Origin: JAIBAC01 sp046331095
GTDB taxonomy: Bacteria > Actinomycetota > Acidimicrobiia > UBA2766
Reading direction: 5' to 3'
DNA: 64,000 nt
NCBI GenBank assembly: GCA_046331095.1
Contig: JAXLRM010000003.1
Coordinates: 186,001-250,000 of the forward strand
Positions within the stretch are counted from its first letter, which is position 1; each line of letters begins with the position of its first letter. The translations under genes and the position numbers were made by a program. Positions 23,004 to 31,978 of this stretch are shown here, in pieces. The notes beneath the pieces are model-generated. The model saw nothing but the letters and a program-made list of their open reading frames with translations. It had not been told where the DNA came from and ran no database searches.

Positions 23004-23903
23004 ATGCACGTTCACCTCGTCGACGGCACGTACGAGCTCTTCCGGTACTACTTCGCGCTCCCGAGCCATCGCAGCGAGGACGGTGACGAAGTCGGCGCGC
23101 TGCGCGGTGTTCTCGCCAGCCTGACCGGCCTCATCGAAGACGGCGCCACGCACGTAGGTGTGGCCACCGACCACGTGATCGAGTCGTTCCGCAACGAGAT
23201 GTGGCCCGGCTACAAGACCGGCGCAGGGGTCGACCCCGAGCTCCTGGCGCAGTTCGGGCCGCTCGAGGCGGCGCTCGACGCGATGGGCGTCGTGGTGTGG
23301 GCGATGGTCGAACACGAGGCCGACGACGCACTGGCCAGCGCCGCCGCGGTCTGCGCCGCGGATCCCCGCGTGGAGCGAGTCGTGATCTGCACGCCGGACA
23401 AGGATCTGAGCCAGTGCGTGGACGGCACACGTGTGGTCCAGTGGGACCGCCGCCAGGACGTCGTCTACGACGCCGACGCGGTGCACGCGAAGTTCGGCGT
23501 TACGCCCGAGTCCATCCCCGACTGGCTCGCGCTCGTCGGCGACAGCGCCGACGGATTCCCCGGGCTGGCAGGCTGGGGCAAGAAGTCCGCGGCCACCGTC
23601 CTCGACCGCTACGGCCACCTCGAGGACATCCCCGTGGATGAACGCGCCTGGGACGTGGCCGTGCGCGGGGCCACGAGGCTCGCCGCCGTCCTGGCCGAGG
23701 AACGCGAACTCGCCCTGTTGTTCCGCGACCTCGCCACGTTGCGTCGCGATCCCCCGGTACTCACGGGCGTCGACTCGCTCGGGTGGCGCGGGCCGCGACC
23801 CGCGTTCGCTGCCGTGGCGGAACGAATCGGTGCCGCAACGATCCGCGAACGCGTCGAGCGCCTCGCGGAAGCACGCGACGCGGGCGCGAGCCCCGAACCC
23901 TGA
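23004..23903 (+). CDS. 5'-3' exonuclease (PolI N-terminal/FEN-like)
   Basis: 299 aa. Flap-endonuclease signatures are visible: HVHLVDGTYELFRYYFA with the first metal-binding Asp, VATDHVIESFRNEMWPGYKTG, VEHEADDALAS and VICTPDKDLSQCV with acidic metal ligands, and GDSADGFPGLAGWGKKSAATVL, the H3TH DNA-binding motif. Stand-alone versions remove RNA primers or process flaps in DNA repair, as an alternative to the N-terminal domain of DNA polymerase I. Convergent with the topoisomerase A subunit, 20 nt apart. Confidence 0.9.
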   Translation: MHVHLVDGTYELFRYYFALPSHRSEDGDEVGALRGVLASLTGLIEDGATHVGVATDHVIESFRNEMWPGYKTGAGVDPELLAQFGPLEAALDAMGVVVWAMVEHEADDALASAAAVCAADPRVERVVICTPDKDLSQCVDGTRVVQWDRRQDVVYDADAVHAKFGVTPESIPDWLALVGDSADGFPGLAGWGKKSAATVLDRYGHLEDIPVDERAWDVAVRGATRLAAVLAEERELALLFRDLATLRRDPPVLTGVDSLGWRGPRPAFAAVAERIGAATIRERVERLAEARDAGASPEP

Positions 23904-23923
23904 GCCTGGCCCGCCTCGGGCCC

Positions 23924-26371
23924 TCAGGCCCAAGCCTTGTCGGACAGGAGCACGAAGGCAGCCGTGATGGTCTCGGTGACGTGCTTGCCCGGGCCGAGGC
24001 GTGACGACGACGTCGCCTTGGTCTCGTGGGTCTTGTTGGCGTCGTCGACGACGAAGACCGCTTCGTTGACCCGGCACGCCAAGGCAGCCACCACCGCACC
24101 CCGCGCCGGGGTGACCTTGGCGATCTGGACGCCCTTGCCGCCGCGGCGGTGCGCCGGGATCTCCTCGGCCGCGACCGCCTTGACCCAGCCCGAGGCGTTG
24201 GCGACGTACACGAGACCACCCTCCCGGCCCGCCGTGCAGGCGACCACCGTCGCGCCCTCGGGAACCTTCACGGCACGCACCCCCGCGGCAGCACGCCCCT
24301 GGACCGGGACCTCACCCGCGGGGATCCGCAGCGCGCTCCCGGTGGAGGTGACGAAGACGACCTCGTCGGCTGCGGCCCCGACACCGACGACCGACGCGAG
24401 CCGGGCGCCGTCCTCGAGCTTGGCGACGACGACCCCGGCGCGGGTGGACGCCACACACTCGCTCGCGGGGATGCGCTTGGCACGACCGTGGGACGTGGCG
24501 ACCAGGACCTCGGCCGGGGCGACGGGCGCCCCGTCGGTGTCGAGTGCGAAAGCCCACACGACCTCCGAGGCCCGGCTCGCGTCGGACACGTCGGCGATCG
24601 CGACCCGCTGGCCGTGAGGCAGGTCCATGAGGCTCACGACCCAGGCGCGCCCGTCGTCGGTCACGATCCCGATCCGGCCACTCGACGCCAGGTCGACGTC
24701 GAGCAGCGGCGCCCGCAGACTGTCGCCCTCTTTCCACGTGCGGCGCCTGCCCTCGGGCGGGGTGACCTCGACCCAGCCGCCCCGCAGGACCCTCACCTGC
24801 ACGACGACCCCGCCCTCGATGTCGGCAGTCACCTCGGCCTCGTCGTCGGCCCCCGCCGGAGTCGCCGCCGCCCCCAGGAGCCTGCTGCGGCGCACCTCGT
24901 GCTTGTACGCCTTGCGCAGCTCGCGCAGCTCGTCGCGCACGACCTTGCGGCGCACGTCCTCGTCCTCGATGATCGCACTCAGCTCGGCGATGGCGACCTC
25001 GAGCTCGGCGAGCTCGTCGCGCAGCGCCTTGGTCTCGAGCGAGGTGAGACGGCGCAGCGGCATGTCGACGATCGCCTGGGCCTGCTCGGCGTCGATGTCG
25101 AGCAGCTCGCAGAGGGCGATCTTGGCGGTCGCCGCGTCCTTGGAGGCCCGGATCGCGGCGATGACCTCGTCGATACGGTCGAGCGCCTTGATCAGCGCCG
25201 CGACGATGTGCCTGCGCGCCTCGGCCTTGGCCTTGCGGAACCGCGAGCGCCGCAGGACGACCTCCATGCGGTGGTCGCAGAATGCGCCGAGGATCGCCGC
25301 GACGCCGAGGATCCGCGGGACGCCGTCGACGAGGGCACGCATGTTGAACGTGACCGTGTCCTCGAGCTTGGTGCGCTTGAACAGCTCGGCGACGGTCCCC
25401 TGGGCGGAATGGCCCTTCTTGACGAGTACCTGCAGCTCCTGGCCGGACTTGTCCGACGCGTCGACGACGTTGGAGACCGACTGCAGCCGGCCCTTCTTGA
25501 CGGCGTCGACGACCTGGTCGCAGACAGCGGACACGCTGAGGCCGGGCGGGAGGTTGCGGAACACGAGCTTGGTCGCGCCACGCGTGTGCGGCTCGATCTC
25601 GACCTTGGCGCGCACCGAGACACGGCCGCTGCCGCTCTCGTAGGCGGCCCGCACGCCGTCCTCGGCGGTGTCGAGCACGTCGCAACCGCTCGTGAAGTCC
25701 GGGCCGGGCAGCTTCTGCATGATCGTGTCGAGGCGTGCGTTCGGGCGGTCGAGCACGACCAGCGCGGCGTCGATCACCTCGAGGGGGTTGTGGGTGGGCA
25801 CGCTCGTCGCCATCCCGACCGCGATCCCGGCGGCACCGTTGACCAACAGGTTCGGGAACGCCGCCGGCAGGACCACCGGCTCGGTCGCCTCGCCGTCGTA
25901 GTTGGGCGCGAAGTCGACGGTGTCCTCGTCGATGTCGGCGAGCATCGCGGCGGCGGTCTCCGACATGCGGCACTCGGTGTAGCGCATCGCCGCGGGGGGG
26001 AAGCCGGGCGAGCCGAAGTTGCCCTGCGCGTCTACGAGGGCCACGTACATCGACCACGGCTGGCCCATGCGCACGAGGGCGTCGTAGATCGACTGGTCGC
26101 CGTGGGGGTGGTAGGACCCCATGACCTCGCCGACGACCTTGGCGCACTTGCGGAACGGCCCGTCGGCGCGCACCCCCGAAGTGCGCATCCCCCACAGGAT
26201 CCGGCGCTGGACCGGCTTGAGCCCGTCACGCACGTCCGGCAGGGCGCGCGAGACGATGACCGACATCGAGTACTCCAGGTAGGAGTCCTCCATCTCGCGT
26301 GTGAACTCGCGCTCGGCAATCGGTGCGTCGAGGAGTTCGGGCTGTGCGGGCGCTGCCTTGCGGCGTGCCAT
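23924..26371 (-). CDS. Type IIA topoisomerase subunit A (ParC/GyrA-like)
   Basis: 815 aa, ATG at 26371. The breakage-reunion domain is complete: SRALPDVRDGLKPVQRRIL, the HPHGDQSIYDALVRM quinolone-region helix, and AAMRYTECRM whose Tyr131 is the DNA-linking tyrosine. A long coiled-coil arm is followed by a C-terminal beta-pinwheel with a HRRGGKG box resembling the GyrA box (Q replaced by H). Gln93 occupies the position of the quinolone-sensing Ser83 of E. coli GyrA. It works with the ATPase subunit encoded at 29310-31271. Lack of dnaA, dnaN or recF nearby suggests the second, topoisomerase IV-like, enzyme; GyrA cannot be excluded. Confidence 0.92.
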   Translation of the reverse strand: MARRKAAPAQPELLDAPIAEREFTREMEDSYLEYSMSVIVSRALPDVRDGLKPVQRRILWGMRTSGVRADGPFRKCAKVVGEVMGSYHPHGDQSIYDALVRMGQPWSMYVALVDAQGNFGSPGFPPAAMRYTECRMSETAAAMLADIDEDTVDFAPNYDGEATEPVVLPAAFPNLLVNGAAGIAVGMATSVPTHNPLEVIDAALVVLDRPNARLDTIMQKLPGPDFTSGCDVLDTAEDGVRAAYESGSGRVSVRAKVEIEPHTRGATKLVFRNLPPGLSVSAVCDQVVDAVKKGRLQSVSNVVDASDKSGQELQVLVKKGHSAQGTVAELFKRTKLEDTVTFNMRALVDGVPRILGVAAILGAFCDHRMEVVLRRSRFRKAKAEARRHIVAALIKALDRIDEVIAAIRASKDAATAKIALCELLDIDAEQAQAIVDMPLRRLTSLETKALRDELAELEVAIAELSAIIEDEDVRRKVVRDELRELRKAYKHEVRRSRLLGAAATPAGADDEAEVTADIEGGVVVQVRVLRGGWVEVTPPEGRRRTWKEGDSLRAPLLDVDLASSGRIGIVTDDGRAWVVSLMDLPHGQRVAIADVSDASRASEVVWAFALDTDGAPVAPAEVLVATSHGRAKRIPASECVASTRAGVVVAKLEDGARLASVVGVGAAADEVVFVTSTGSALRIPAGEVPVQGRAAAGVRAVKVPEGATVVACTAGREGGLVYVANASGWVKAVAAEEIPAHRRGGKGVQIAKVTPARGAVVAALACRVNEAVFVVDDANKTHETKATSSSRLGPGKHVTETITAAFVLLSDKAWA

Positions 26372-26417
26372 CGGGACCTCCGTCGAGTCGAGGAAGGGCG
26401 GGGTCGGACCGGCACGC

Positions 26418-26423
26418 AGGATA
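26418..26423 (-). promoter_or_regulatory. Probable -10 box of the topoisomerase A gene
   Basis: TATCCT on the minus strand, 46 nt before the ATG, leaving a leader with a GGAGG site (ACGGAGGTC). Unlike its neighbours this gene is not leaderless. Confidence 0.4.
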
Positions 26424-26519
26424 CGACGCGCCCGTGACGATTCGGCGGCGGGGCGCTACCGTGGCGCGAGCATCACCAGCCGCCGGTTGGTGCTTCGTAG
26501 ACACGCCGAGGAGTCCGCG

Positions 26520-27332
26520 ATGGGTACTGCCGTCGAACCCGTGACCGAGACCCTGGCGACAGGATGGGAGTCCGCCATCGCGTCGGACGACTCGATCCTG
26601 CTCGCTGCCGTCCGAAACCTCGCGAACCGTGTCGAGCGACACGGCGAGGCGATGGGGTTCAGGGTGTGCGGTTGGGACGACTTCATCGCGTGCGACTCCG
26701 CGATGGCGAACCCCTTCTGCAACTTCTGCGTCCTGACGGCGCCGCCGCCGGACTGGGACGACACCGTTCACCGGATCCGGACGTTCTACGCCGCCCGCGG
26801 CGGGATGCCCTACGTGGTGATGAGCCCGTTCCCGACCCCGGACCTGCGTGCACGTGGGCTCACGCTGTGCGGGCACCCGCCGTTCATGTACCGCCCCGCC
26901 GGAGGTGAAGCACCACCGCCGCGCGGCGGTCTCGACGTGGTCGCGGTCCGAGACGACGCCGACCACGCCGACTTCTGGCGGGCTTGCGCCGCCTTCTACC
27001 CGATGCACGGGGTGGCTCCCGAGACGATCGCCACCTACTCCGACGCACGGGTCGACGCGTTCGGGTGGCGGCTCTGGCTCGGGCGTTCCGGCGCTGAGGT
27101 CGTCGCCACGGCGGCGTCGTGGGTCGACGAGGGTGTCAACCAGGTCGAGATGGTCTCGACCGCACCCGCATCGCGTGGCCAGGGCGTCGGCGCCGCCCTC
27201 ACGTGGGCCGCGACGACGGCCGACCCGGACCTGCCCGCGGTCCTCATCGCCAGCGATCTCGGCCGCGGCGTCTACGAGCGTCTCGGCTACGTCGCACTGT
27301 CGCGTTGGACGCTGTGGTTCGGCGGGATGTAA
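26520..27332 (+). CDS. GNAT-family N-acetyltransferase
   Basis: 270 aa. The ATG at 26520 follows a GAGGAG site. The C-terminal half holds the GNAT acetyl-CoA-binding motif A (VEMVSTAPASRGQGVGAALTWA with the RGQGVG pyrophosphate loop) and motif B (ASDLGRGVYERLGYVALS). The N-terminal ~130 residues form a degenerate first GNAT-like domain with a cysteine-rich patch (NPFCNFCVLTAPPPD). The acceptor substrate is unknown. A TACCGT box at 26457 could be its -10. Repeat block B follows directly. Confidence 0.85.
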   Translation: MGTAVEPVTETLATGWESAIASDDSILLAAVRNLANRVERHGEAMGFRVCGWDDFIACDSAMANPFCNFCVLTAPPPDWDDTVHRIRTFYAARGGMPYVVMSPFPTPDLRARGLTLCGHPPFMYRPAGGEAPPPRGGLDVVAVRDDADHADFWRACAAFYPMHGVAPETIATYSDARVDAFGWRLWLGRSGAEVVATAASWVDEGVNQVEMVSTAPASRGQGVGAALTWAATTADPDLPAVLIASDLGRGVYERLGYVALSRWTLWFGGM

Positions 27333-27339
27333 CCCCCCC

Positions 27340-27545
27340 GAGCCCCCCCGAGCCCCCTCCCAAACGCGGGCGACCCGTCCCGCACACGGGCCAAACCGCC
27401 CGCGTTTGCGGCACGGCCCCCTCCCAAACGCGGGCAACCCGACCCGCACACGGGCCAAACCGCCCGCGCTTGCGGACGGCCCCCTCCCAAACGCGGGCAA
27501 CCCGTCCCGCACACGGGCCAAACCGCCCGCGTTTGCGGACGGCCC
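27340..27545. repeat. Palindromic repeat family B, three ~64-bp copies
   Basis: Units begin with CCCAAACGCGGGC at 27359, 27423 and 27486 and end with GCCCGCGYTTGCGG. Inverted arms CAAACGCGGGC and GCCCGCGTTTG are 11 bp and near perfect. The array fills the gap between the convergent acetyltransferase and serine hydrolase genes. Two shorter copies with the same arms occur at 56729-56855, also between convergent genes. Confidence 0.85.
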
Positions 27546-27564
27546 CCGACGAACCCGGGGTGGC

Positions 27565-28761
27565 TCAGCGGGCTTGGGCGGCCCTCCAGACGGCGGCGCC
27601 GATCTCGGCCATGCGCAGGTCCCCGACTGCGGTGCCACCGAGGCGGTTGCACGTGAACGCGACGCTGACGTCGTGGTCGGGGTCGGCCCACGCTCCGGAC
27701 CCGCCGAAACCGTAGTGGCCGAACGCCTTGGGCGGGATCCCCTCGCTCGTGAACGCCATGTGGTATCCGAGGCGCCACGACATCGGCATCACGATCACGA
27801 GGTCGGGGCGGGTGTTCTGCACCTCGGTGGCGCGGGCGAGCGTCTCCGCCGACAGGAGCTCCACGTCGCCGAGTCGGCCTCCCGCGGCCAGCGCCGCGTA
27901 CATCGTGGCGAGCGAGCGCGCCGTGAAGCAGCCGTTGGCGGCGGGCACCTGCGCCTTGACGGTCTCGGGATGCTCGATCCACTCGTTCATGCCCGACGGC
28001 AAGAGCGCGTCCACGATGCGCTTCGGGTCGATCTCGAGGCCCATCGCGGCGGCCATCTTCGCCATCGGCCCACCGGCACCCGCGAGGCCGGACGCCCCTC
28101 GGGCGGCCCCCCGAGCGACGTCCTCTCCTGGGATCAGCGTCGCGACACGGCCGAGCTCCGACTCGGGGACCCCGATGTAGAGCCCGTCGAGGCCGAGCGG
28201 CCCGGCGATCTCGGTGCGCACGAAGGTGCCGAGGTCCTTGCCGCTCGTGCGCCGCACGAGTTCGCCGACGAGCCACCCGTACGTGAGACCGTGGTAGCCG
28301 TTCGCGGTTCCGGGCTCGACGACGGGCCTCGCCTCCTGCAGGACGCGCACCATCTCGTCCCAGTCGTTCATCGACAGTGCGTGGTCGATCAGGGGCCGCA
28401 CCGGGTAGAGGCCCGCCTCGTGGCACAGGACCTGGCGGACGGTGATGTCCTCCTTGCCGTTGCAGCCGAACTCGGGCCAGTGCGCGGCGACGCGGTCGTC
28501 GTAGTCGAGCAGGCCGCGGTCGACGCACATGTGCAGCGCCGTCGCGGTGACGCCCTTGGTCGTGCTGAACGACATCGCGATCGTGTCCGCGGCCCAGGAC
28601 CGGCCGGGGGCCGCGTCGCCGGCCCACACGTCGACGACCTTGTGGCCGCGGTGGTACGCGGCGACGGCCCCGCCTCCGACACCGTCCGTCTCGACGAAGC
28701 CGGCGAGCAGGTCGGCTGCGGCGGAGAAGTCGGGGTGGACGTCGCCGCGGACCTCGGTCAC
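27565..28761 (-). CDS. Serine hydrolase (class C beta-lactamase/EstB-like esterase)
   Basis: 398 aa from a GTG. The catalytic SxxK is FSTTKG near residues 66-70, the second motif is the NGYHGLTYGWLVGE region with a Tyr (YxN-like), and the late HYGFGGSGAW corresponds to the KTG-equivalent HxG box of family VIII esterases. No signal peptide, so probably cytosolic. Such enzymes hydrolyse esters or lactones rather than beta-lactams. It lies 7 nt after the DUF2269 gene and may be co-transcribed with it. Confidence 0.88.
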   Translation of the reverse strand: MTEVRGDVHPDFSAAADLLAGFVETDGVGGGAVAAYHRGHKVVDVWAGDAAPGRSWAADTIAMSFSTTKGVTATALHMCVDRGLLDYDDRVAAHWPEFGCNGKEDITVRQVLCHEAGLYPVRPLIDHALSMNDWDEMVRVLQEARPVVEPGTANGYHGLTYGWLVGELVRRTSGKDLGTFVRTEIAGPLGLDGLYIGVPESELGRVATLIPGEDVARGAARGASGLAGAGGPMAKMAAAMGLEIDPKRIVDALLPSGMNEWIEHPETVKAQVPAANGCFTARSLATMYAALAAGGRLGDVELLSAETLARATEVQNTRPDLVIVMPMSWRLGYHMAFTSEGIPPKAFGHYGFGGSGAWADPDHDVSVAFTCNRLGGTAVGDLRMAEIGAAVWRAAQAR

Positions 28762-28768
28762 GCCGACC

Positions 28769-29245
28769 TCAGTTCGGCCACTTGAAGATCATGAGGAACA
28801 ACATGACCACGAAGAGCAGGTCGAGGATGCCCGACACCGCCGCCGTGCGCTTGTTGGTGGCGTCGATCTCGGCAGTGATCGCGGCGTTGCCGGACTCCAG
28901 AGCCTCGGGGTACAAGCGCGTGAGCTTGCGCGCGGCGGGCTGCATCACGGCGAGGCTGAGCACGAGGGCCACGATGTAGACGGCCATCGAGATGCTGAGC
29001 CACATCTGCTTGAACGGATCCCCGTCCATGGTGAGGGCCGCGGCGAGGCCGAACGCCCCGGTGAGGTAGATGAAGATCGTGGCGACCTTCGTGATCTTGT
29101 GCGCGGTGCCGTACAGCTCGGCCCCCTCGCTCCCCTTGAGCTCGCCCGCCCGCTTGAACTGGATCCCCACCAGGAGCACCCAGCCGAAGCCGACGATCGC
29201 GCAGAGGACGTGGAAGAAAGTCAGGACCTTGGTCAGTGAGAACAT
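28769..29245 (-). CDS. DUF2269-family integral membrane protein
   Basis: 158 aa with four hydrophobic helices: FFHVLCAIVGFGWVLLVGIQF, a segment at ATIFIYLTGAFGLAAAL, SISMAVYIVALVLSLAVMQP and GILDLLFVVMLFLMIFKWP at the C-terminus. The early His in the first helix (FFHVLCAI) and the overall four-helix plan fit DUF2269/DUF2214-like proteins, whose function is not established. Signal-free insertion in the cytoplasmic membrane is expected. Confidence 0.8.
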   Translation of the reverse strand: MFSLTKVLTFFHVLCAIVGFGWVLLVGIQFKRAGELKGSEGAELYGTAHKITKVATIFIYLTGAFGLAAALTMDGDPFKQMWLSISMAVYIVALVLSLAVMQPAARKLTRLYPEALESGNAAITAEIDATNKRTAAVSGILDLLFVVMLFLMIFKWPN

Positions 29246-29309
29246 ACGGAGATCTCCGGTGTCAGGCGGCGGCCAGGGACCCTAGCCCGGCGCCCTCCGC
29301 ACCTCGCGA

Positions 29310-31271
29310 TCAGATGTCGAGGAAGCGGACGTCGCCTGCGTTCGCGGAGATCCAGTCCTTGCGCGCCTCGACGGATGCGCCCATGAGCTTGGACACGACC
29401 TCGTCGGCGAGGGCGGCCTCCTCGACGGTGATGCGCACCAGCGAGCGGGTGGCGGGGTTCATCGTCGACTCCCAGAGCTGCTCGCTGCTCATCTCGCCGA
29501 GACCCTTGAAGCGGCTCACCACCGCCTTTGCGTTGCCCTTGTGCCCTGCCACAACCGCGTCGAGCTCGGCGTCGTCGCGGGCGTAGACCTTCTCGGCGCC
29601 GAAGCGCACCTGGTACAGCGGCGGCTGCGCCACGTACACGTGACCCTCGTCGAGCAGCGGCCTGAAGAACCGCATGAACACCGTGAGCAGCAGCGTACGG
29701 ATGTGGCTGCCGTCGACGTCGGCGTCGCTGAGCACGACGATGCGGCCGTAGCGCATGTCCGCGAGGTCGATCTCGGAGCCGATCCCACAGCCCAGCGCAG
29801 CCGCGATCGCGGCGATCTCGGTGTTCTCGAGCGCCTTGGCCACCGACGTGCGCTCGACGTTGAGGGGCTTGCCGCGCAGCGGCAGGATCGCCTGGGTGTT
29901 GCGGTCACGCGCGTTGACGGCGGACCCGCCCGCCGAATCGCCCTCCACGAGGAACAGCTCCGTGGTCGTCCGGTCGGGGCTCTGGCAGTCGACGAGCTTG
30001 CCCGGCAGCCCCGCGTCGGCGGAATCGAGCACCGACTTGCGCCGCGCGAGGTCGCGGGCCTTCTTGGCCGCCTTGCGCGCCTGCGACGCGTCCTTGACCT
30101 TCTTCAGGATCGCCTTGGTCTCGGCAGGATGGGCGTCGAGCCACGCCCCGAGCCCCTCGGTCACGGCGCTGCGAACGAAGCCCTTGACCTCGGTGTTGCC
30201 GAGCTTGGCCTTGGTCTGACCCTCGAACTGGGGGTTGGAGAGCATCACCGAGACGACCGCGGTCAGGCCCTCGCGGAAGTCGTCGCCGGAGAAGTTCTCG
30301 TCGGAGTCCTTGAGCACGCCGTACTTGCGGGCGGCCTTGTTCATCGACGTCGTCAGGCCCGTGCGGAATCCCTCCTCGTGGGTGCCGCCGTGTTTGGTGT
30401 TGACCACGTTCACGAAGCTGTGCACCGAGTCGTTGAAGGTCTCGTTCCACTGCGCCGCGACCTCGACGCTCATGCTCGCCCCGTCGTCGCCGGCGCGCGT
30501 CGACGAGCACAGGATCACGTGGCGGTGGATCGGCTTGCGGTTCGCGTTCAACAGCGCGACGAAGTCCACCATCCCGTTCTTGGCGGAGTAGGTCTCCTCC
30601 CAGGGGTTCCCGTCGGGGTCCTCCTCCCGGAAGTCGCGGAAGACGATCTGGAGGTTCGGCACGAGGAACGAGGTCTCGCGGAAGCGCTCGGCAAGGGTCT
30701 TGCGGCTGATCTCGGTGGTCTCGAAGATCGCGTCGTCGGGCCGGAAGTGCACGACGGCGCCGGTGCTCTTGGTCCGCGACCCCTTCTCGAGCAGCCCGAC
30801 CGGCTTGCCGCCGTCCTTGAACGCCTGGTGCCACTCGAAACCGTCGCGGCGGACCTCGACGTTGAGCCACTCCGAAAGGGCGTTGACGACGGAGATGCCC
30901 ACACCGTGGAGTCCGCCGGATACGTGGTAGCCGCCGCCGCCGAACTTGCCGCCAGCGTGGAGCTTGGTCAGGACGACCTCGACGGTCGACATGCCCTTGT
31001 ACTGGGCGTTCTCGCCCACCGGGATCCCGCGACCGTTGTCGGAGACCAGGACCGACGCGTCCGGGTAGAGCTCGACCTCGATGCGGGTGGCGTAGCCGGC
31101 GAGCGCCTCGTCGACGCTGTTGTCGACGATCTCGTAGACGAGGTGGTGGAGCCCGTCGACGCCGGTGGAGCCGATGTACATCCCGGGGCGCTCGCGCACG
31201 GCCTCGAGCCCCTCGAGGACGCGAATGTCGGACTCGGTGTAGGACGCGGGCCGGTCCTTGGCGGGTGGCAT
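29310..31271 (-). CDS. Type IIA topoisomerase ATPase subunit B (ParE/GyrB-like)
   Basis: 653 aa; the ATG at 31271 has a GAGGAG site, and the longer open frame upstream is not coding. GHKL ATPase motifs: EIVDNSVDEALAGYA, DNGRGIPV and SGGLHGVGISVVNAL; the transducer Lys region; TOPRIM motifs VEGDSAGGSA and DADVDGSHIRTLLL; and a QLWESTMNP C-terminal segment. It powers strand passage with subunit A at 23924-26371. The two are on the same strand but separated by three other genes, unlike standard gyrBA or parEC operons. Confidence 0.92.
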   Translation of the reverse strand: MPPAKDRPASYTESDIRVLEGLEAVRERPGMYIGSTGVDGLHHLVYEIVDNSVDEALAGYATRIEVELYPDASVLVSDNGRGIPVGENAQYKGMSTVEVVLTKLHAGGKFGGGGYHVSGGLHGVGISVVNALSEWLNVEVRRDGFEWHQAFKDGGKPVGLLEKGSRTKSTGAVVHFRPDDAIFETTEISRKTLAERFRETSFLVPNLQIVFRDFREEDPDGNPWEETYSAKNGMVDFVALLNANRKPIHRHVILCSSTRAGDDGASMSVEVAAQWNETFNDSVHSFVNVVNTKHGGTHEEGFRTGLTTSMNKAARKYGVLKDSDENFSGDDFREGLTAVVSVMLSNPQFEGQTKAKLGNTEVKGFVRSAVTEGLGAWLDAHPAETKAILKKVKDASQARKAAKKARDLARRKSVLDSADAGLPGKLVDCQSPDRTTTELFLVEGDSAGGSAVNARDRNTQAILPLRGKPLNVERTSVAKALENTEIAAIAAALGCGIGSEIDLADMRYGRIVVLSDADVDGSHIRTLLLTVFMRFFRPLLDEGHVYVAQPPLYQVRFGAEKVYARDDAELDAVVAGHKGNAKAVVSRFKGLGEMSSEQLWESTMNPATRSLVRITVEEAALADEVVSKLMGASVEARKDWISANAGDVRFLDI

Positions 31272-31389
31272 CTGCTCCTCGGCTACCTGTCGACTGCCGC
31301 GGCGGCCTACGTGCCGACACGGTGACGCGAGAATATCGACGCGGGGGCGGACTTCCCCGGACCCGGGCGCCGATCGCCACAATGGGGCC

Positions 31390-31950
31390 ATGCGCATCAC
31401 CCGCAAGCGACCGTGGTCGGAGCTGCGCGCTGCGGTGCTCGCCGATCTGGCACGGGCTCTGCCCGCCGACGACTTCGAGGCCTCGGGTGACGAGGAGCCC
31501 GCCTGCGTGTCGTGGACGGACGGCCCGTCGTTCTCGACCGTGAGCGCCGCGATCGGGTTGCCGCCGGGCTGGACGGTGGCGTCCTGGCCGGACTTCCTAC
31601 CGCCACCGGAGCCGGCCCCGGGGCGACCCTCACCCCTGCTGCTCCTGCGCCGCCGCTTCGGGGACGATGCCCTCGCGGTCGCCGTAGTCCGCTTCGCGGC
31701 CAGCAACGTGCGCCCGTTCGACTCCACCAACGCCGCCCACCACGCGCCGATGACCGCGATCGTCGACGTCGACGACCCTGCCAACTGCGGCTACCCGCTC
31801 GTCGCACGTGTAGCCCGGATGCTCCTCGACGAGTCGGGTGCGCGGCTCCCCGGCTCCGACGTCAACCCCGCCGACCGCCTCTCCCGCGCCCTCTCCGAGG
31901 CAGGCTACGAGACTCTCTGGAACCGCGCCTGGCTCGACGCTGCTCTGTGA
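31390..31950 (+). CDS. Hypothetical protein, 186 aa
   Basis: ATG at 31390. A basic start (MRITRKRPWSELRAAVLADLA) is followed by strand-rich sequence with PSFSTVSAAIGLPPGW, a Pro-rich linker, LLLLRRRFGDDALAVAVVRFAASNVRPFDS and MTAIVDVDDPANCGYPLVARVARMLLDE, ending in a helix SRALSEAGYETLWNRAWLD. Codon and amino-acid pattern are those of a real gene. No signal peptide or membrane segment. No family recognised. Convergent with the alpha-galactosidase gene. Confidence 0.6.
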   Translation: MRITRKRPWSELRAAVLADLARALPADDFEASGDEEPACVSWTDGPSFSTVSAAIGLPPGWTVASWPDFLPPPEPAPGRPSPLLLLRRRFGDDALAVAVVRFAASNVRPFDSTNAAHHAPMTAIVDVDDPANCGYPLVARVARMLLDESGARLPGSDVNPADRLSRALSEAGYETLWNRAWLDAAL

Positions 31951-31978
31951 TCGGCGCGCCCGTCACTTCCGAACCCGG

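Noticed and set aside
24026..26437. Plus-strand 803-codon open frame opposite the topoisomerase A gene
   Set aside because: High-GC antisense artefact with His/Arg/Asp bias; the minus strand has complete topoisomerase motifs.
27359..27545. CRISPR array
   Set aside because: Repeats are themselves nearly the whole unit, palindromic, without unique spacers of constant length, and no cas genes are present.
29541..31325. Plus-strand 594-codon open frame opposite the topoisomerase B gene
   Set aside because: Antisense shadow; composition Val/Leu/Gly/Arg-biased and motif-free.
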